Position numbers and translations under genes: made by a program
The notes under the pieces: model-generated
Told to the model about the DNA's origin: nothing
The model's database searches: none
Seen by the model: the letters and a program-made list of their open reading frames with translations, nothing else
In this document: one piece after another, positions 61,317 through 64,000 of the stretch
Layout of the letters: the number at the start of each line of letters is the position of its first letter
Numbering within the stretch: position 1 is the stretch's first letter
Source: Marivivens sp.
GTDB lineage: Bacteria; Pseudomonadota; Alphaproteobacteria; Rhodobacterales; Rhodobacteraceae
Direction: 5' to 3'
NCBI GenBank assembly: GCA_024642115.1
Contig: JAHEBU010000002.1
Coordinates: 186,001-250,000, forward strand
DNA length: 64,000 nt

Positions 61317-62057
61317 ATGATCCGGCCCCTGTTCCTCGCCCTATGCCTTGCCCTGCCCGCCACGAGGGTCGCAGCGCAATCCGAACCAACGCTTGCGCAG
61401 GTCTATGAGCTTGCCACGCGGGCCATTCTCGCCTTTGACCAACCGGGCGACCGGATGCTGGACCGGATGGCATCGGGCAAGGACCTCGGCTGGGTCGTTC
61501 TGCCCTCGCCCTTTCCCTCCGACGCCCAGGGCGATCCGTGGGGCTGGCAGGTCATGGTCGAGGAACATGACCTGTCCGGGGCGGACTTTCCCCGCATCGG
61601 CATGATGCGAACCGTGGCCTGCGACCGCAGGGGCATCCACTCCGCGGACGTCACGGCGATGATCCCACCCGGCGATCTGGCGACAATGATGGCAGACGGT
61701 GCAGTCGCCGTCACCACCTGCGAGGTGACGATCCCGGTGTCTGAGGACAGTCAGCTTGATGCGCTGGCCGACCTTTTCCCCCGGTTCCACGCCGAATTTC
61801 AACAGGTGCAGGATCCCGGCCCGCCGGGAAACGACAGCATCGGCGCGGGGTGGATCGCGCCGCCGTCCGATCCGTCAGTCCTGCCCCCCAATCCGCCAAA
61901 CGTCCTGACCGGGATGACGCCCGTCGCAGTCGGCACCACGGCGATCTACCGGGCCCACGTTGTCCTGAACCTGCCGCAGCGGCCCGAGGACAGGACCTAT
62001 GTCCATCCGTTCGCCATTCTGACCCTGACGGCAGTTTATGTGCCGCCGGGGAGTTGA
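61317..62057 (+). CDS. Exported protein, copy 1 of a tandem paralogous pair
   Basis: 246 residues. A signal peptide (MIRPLFLALCLALPATRVAA), then QSEPTLAQVYELATRAILAF and a mixed alpha/beta body with several cysteines (AVACDRRG-type region near residue 100 and TTCEVTIPVSE). The C-terminal part (PFAILTLTAVYVPPGS) is also found in the next protein. The two are clearly homologous but diverged. No known domain recognised. Four bases separate it from the next start, so they form one unit. Confidence 0.75.
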   Translation: MIRPLFLALCLALPATRVAAQSEPTLAQVYELATRAILAFDQPGDRMLDRMASGKDLGWVVLPSPFPSDAQGDPWGWQVMVEEHDLSGADFPRIGMMRTVACDRRGIHSADVTAMIPPGDLATMMADGAVAVTTCEVTIPVSEDSQLDALADLFPRFHAEFQQVQDPGPPGNDSIGAGWIAPPSDPSVLPPNPPNVLTGMTPVAVGTTAIYRAHVVLNLPQRPEDRTYVHPFAILTLTAVYVPPGS

Positions 62058-62061
62058 CGCG

Positions 62062-62742
62062 ATGATCCGCGCCCTCCTCCTCGCCCTGTCCCTCGCCCTG
62101 CCCACCCGCGCGATACTGGCGGAACCCGTCCTCCCCCTCGACCAAAGCTACGATCTGGCGGCGCAGGCGATCCTCGCCTTTGACCAATCCGGCGAAGGTC
62201 TGATTGATCGGCTGTCCGCAGCCCCCGGCCAACCGTGGACCCAGACCTTAAGCATCTTCGTCCCGCCCCGCCTCACCGCGCCCGATCCGTGGCTTTGGTG
62301 GTATGCAGGCGAACAGCAGGGACCGACCGGTAACACGGCCTACGGGGCCAACCGGCAGGTCGACTGCATTCGGTTCTCGGTCACAACCGGGATCGGGTTT
62401 ATCCCAGACATGGACGACTGGCAGTCCCGCGGCGCATTGGCCTATATCCAGTGCGACGTGCAGGTGCCCCTGCCCGATGACACAACGCCCGACGTTTTGG
62501 TCCCCCTTGCGGCCCGTCTTGCGGAGGAATTCAGCAAGGTAGAGCTGTCGGCCAACTATGGCGCCCCGCCCGGATCGGCCCCAATCGAAGTCTTCGCCCA
62601 GACCCCGCTTGACCCCAACCGGACAACCGTCGCGCAAACCAGCATCCGGCTCGATCTGGGCAAAGTCACGGCCACCGGCCAACCTCGCGTCAACTTTGCG
62701 ACGATGACCATCATCGCCTTGCTGTTTCCACCGAACAGCTAA
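62062..62742 (+). CDS. Exported protein, copy 2 of a tandem paralogous pair
   Basis: 226 residues. Signal peptide [20 protein letters not shown], then [20 protein letters not shown], parallel to YELATRAILAFDQP in copy 1, and a similar ending ([12 protein letters not shown]). Cysteines at RQVDCIRFS and [11 protein letters not shown] match positions in copy 1, so a disulfide is possible. Start ATG 62062 was taken because it opens the signal peptide; the frame is open 24 bases earlier. Function unknown. Confidence 0.75.
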   Translation: MIRALLLALSLALPTRAILAEPVLPLDQSYDLAAQAILAFDQSGEGLIDRLSAAPGQPWTQTLSIFVPPRLTAPDPWLWWYAGEQQGPTGNTAYGANRQVDCIRFSVTTGIGFIPDMDDWQSRGALAYIQCDVQVPLPDDTTPDVLVPLAARLAEEFSKVELSANYGAPPGSAPIEVFAQTPLDPNRTTVAQTSIRLDLGKVTATGQPRVNFATMTIIALLFPPNS

Positions 62743-62782
62743 CCCCTTGCCGCCCTCGCCCTGCCCTGACAAAAGGGCGGTC

Positions 62783-63823
62783 ATGAGTACGGGTAATCTG
62801 ATCGTTGATCTGGACGCGGTGGTCGCCAACTGGCGGGCGCTGGATGGCATGACGGGTGGCGCCGAAACGGCGGCGGTGGTCAAGGCCGATGCTTACGGGT
62901 TGGGCGCGGGCCGCGTCGCGCGGGCGCTGGCACGGGCCGGGTGCAAACGGTTCTTTGTGGCGATGGCCGAAGAAGGCGCGGTGCTGCGACAGGCCCTGGG
63001 GCCGGACGTGGAAATCTGCATCTTTTCGGGCCACATGCGCGGCGACACCGATATGATCGGGGACCTGAGCCTCACGCCGATGCTCAACTCTCTCGATCAA
63101 CTCACCCGCCAGTTCGAGGCGCTGCCAGGTGCCCCGTTTGGCATCCAGCTTGACACCGGGATGAACCGGCTGGGGATGGAGTGGAACGAATGGGCGGCGG
63201 TGGCTCAGGTCGCGCTGGAACAGGGACCGTCGCTGGTGATGTCGCATCTGGCCTGCGCGGATGAACCCGATCACCCGATGAACGCCTATCAGCTGGATGT
63301 CTTTCACCAGATGACCGACGGGATCAACGTTCCGCGGTCGCTGTCGGCCACGGGCGGGATTTTGCTCGGCTCCAAATATCACTTCGACATCACCCGCCCC
63401 GGTATCGGCCTTTATGGCGGGTTGCCGTTCGAGGGCGCACATCTGGTGGCGTCTCTCGACCTGCCGGTCGTGCAAATGCGCGAATTGGACGCGGGCGAGG
63501 TCGTGGGTTACGGCAATTCCTGGCAAGCCGAACGGCCCACACGGCTGGCCACAGTGGCCGCAGGCTATGCCGACGGATTGCTGCGCAGCCTGTCGGGCAA
63601 GGCGACGCTGTGGCATGGCGACCAGCCGGTGCCGCTGGTGGGGCGGGTATCGATGGACCTGCTGACCATCGACGTGACCGACCTGCGCGAAGTCCCCGAA
63701 AGCCTGCAAATCCTTGGCCCCCATCAGACGGTCGATCAATTGGCCGACATCGCCGGGACCATCGGCTATGAAATCCTGACCTCGCTCGGCGCGCGCTATC
63801 AGCGGCGCTACATCACCCGATGA
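62783..63823 (+). CDS. alr: Alanine racemase
   Basis: 346 residues. PLP Lys is K34 in [10 protein letters not shown], and the second catalytic Tyr is Y243 in VGYGNSW. The motif [10 protein letters not shown] is also present. It makes D-alanine for peptidoglycan. The protein is slightly short, with the usual two domains. Its stop overlaps the next gene's ATG (ATGA), so it is coupled to the MlaE-type permease. Confidence 0.96.
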   Translation: MSTGNLIVDLDAVVANWRALDGMTGGAETAAVVKADAYGLGAGRVARALARAGCKRFFVAMAEEGAVLRQALGPDVEICIFSGHMRGDTDMIGDLSLTPMLNSLDQLTRQFEALPGAPFGIQLDTGMNRLGMEWNEWAAVAQVALEQGPSLVMSHLACADEPDHPMNAYQLDVFHQMTDGINVPRSLSATGGILLGSKYHFDITRPGIGLYGGLPFEGAHLVASLDLPVVQMRELDAGEVVGYGNSWQAERPTRLATVAAGYADGLLRSLSGKATLWHGDQPVPLVGRVSMDLLTIDVTDLREVPESLQILGPHQTVDQLADIAGTIGYEILTSLGARYQRRYITR

Positions 63824-64000
63824 TCCGGCTGCTGGCAGCCATCGGCGCGGGCGTTCTGGGGCTGCTGGCCGGTCTGGGTCGGCTGACCCTGTTCGCCGCC
63901 GAAACAGTCAGCCACGCGGTCAGGCCGCCGTTCTACGGGCGGGAATTTCTGAACGCGCTGGTTCAAGTCGGCTATTTCTCTCTGCCCGTTGTGGGGCTGA
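63820..64000 (+). CDS. MlaE-type ABC transporter permease, N-terminal fragment
   Basis: Runs off the right edge after about 60 residues. The start [20 protein letters not shown] and the following [19 protein letters not shown] match the opening of MlaE/YrbE permeases, which move phospholipids between membranes. The ATG at 63820 overlaps the alr stop by 4 nt. The rest of the protein and the expected ATPase are outside the window. Confidence 0.75.
   Translation, partial: MIRLLAAIGAGVLGLLAGLGRLTLFAAETVSHAVRPPFYGREFLNALVQVGYFSLPVVGL

Overview
The window looks like chromosomal DNA of an alphaproteobacterium, most likely a marine Rhodobacterales (Roseobacter-group) strain. This is inferred from the high GC content, the protein families present (TRAP transporters, form II Cox-type molybdenum hydroxylase, DUF2849/DUF934 sulfate-assimilation genes, beta-arm-less HU) and alphaproteobacterial tRNA types. 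No phage, insertion sequence, CRISPR array or plasmid maintenance gene was seen, so this is ordinary core and accessory chromosome.

Layout. 1-6 kb: end of an M20 peptidase, small secreted or membrane proteins, two identical tRNA-Asp genes, a pirin, a membrane LytTR regulator, two tRNA-Val genes, a phosphatase, an HU-like protein and two near-identical small Ser-rich membrane proteins. 6-15.6 kb: lon, tgt divergent from a SufT-like Fe-S factor (with four GTAC repeats between them), a secreted DUF1800/DUF1501 pair, an A-type Fe-S carrier and tpiA. 15.6-23.6 kb, all on the minus strand: a dctB-dctD-mttB operon followed by dctP-dctQ-dctM, which reads as a sensed uptake and demethylation module for an unknown, possibly quaternary-amine, substrate. 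Its DctD has lost both the GAFTGA loop and the Walker A lysine. 23.7-31 kb: a cytochrome P450, an Lrp regulator and the assimilatory sulfate/siroheme operon cysG-DUF2849-cysI-cysH-DUF934, then fpr. 31-37 kb: an Ala-rich membrane protein, infC with an ATA start, an orphan histidine kinase, a LacI regulator and two Fe(II)/2OG-type dioxygenases. 37-48.3 kb, minus strand: a form II Cox-type locus (coxMLS subunits, molybdopterin-binding protein, XdhC, DUF1203, CoxE, CoxD) with an Ala-repeat OmpA gene inside it.

48.3-64 kb: glutaryl-CoA dehydrogenase, an alpha/beta-hydrolase-like protein without a nucleophile, a divergent TetR/SDR pair, pyrC-pyrE, dnaB, a MerR-aldo/keto reductase operon, a cupin, a two-gene membrane coiled-coil plus ClpP-like unit, a sterol desaturase, two tandem paralogous exported proteins, alr, and the start of an MlaE-type permease.

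No single new system stands out as certain. The best candidates for a second look are the DctB-DctD-MttB-TRAP module with its degenerate AAA+ regulator, the phased GTAC repeats between tgt and the SufT gene, the paired Ser-rich microproteins, and the coiled-coil/ClpP-like gene pair. All assignments come from reading the sequence; no database search or computation was run.
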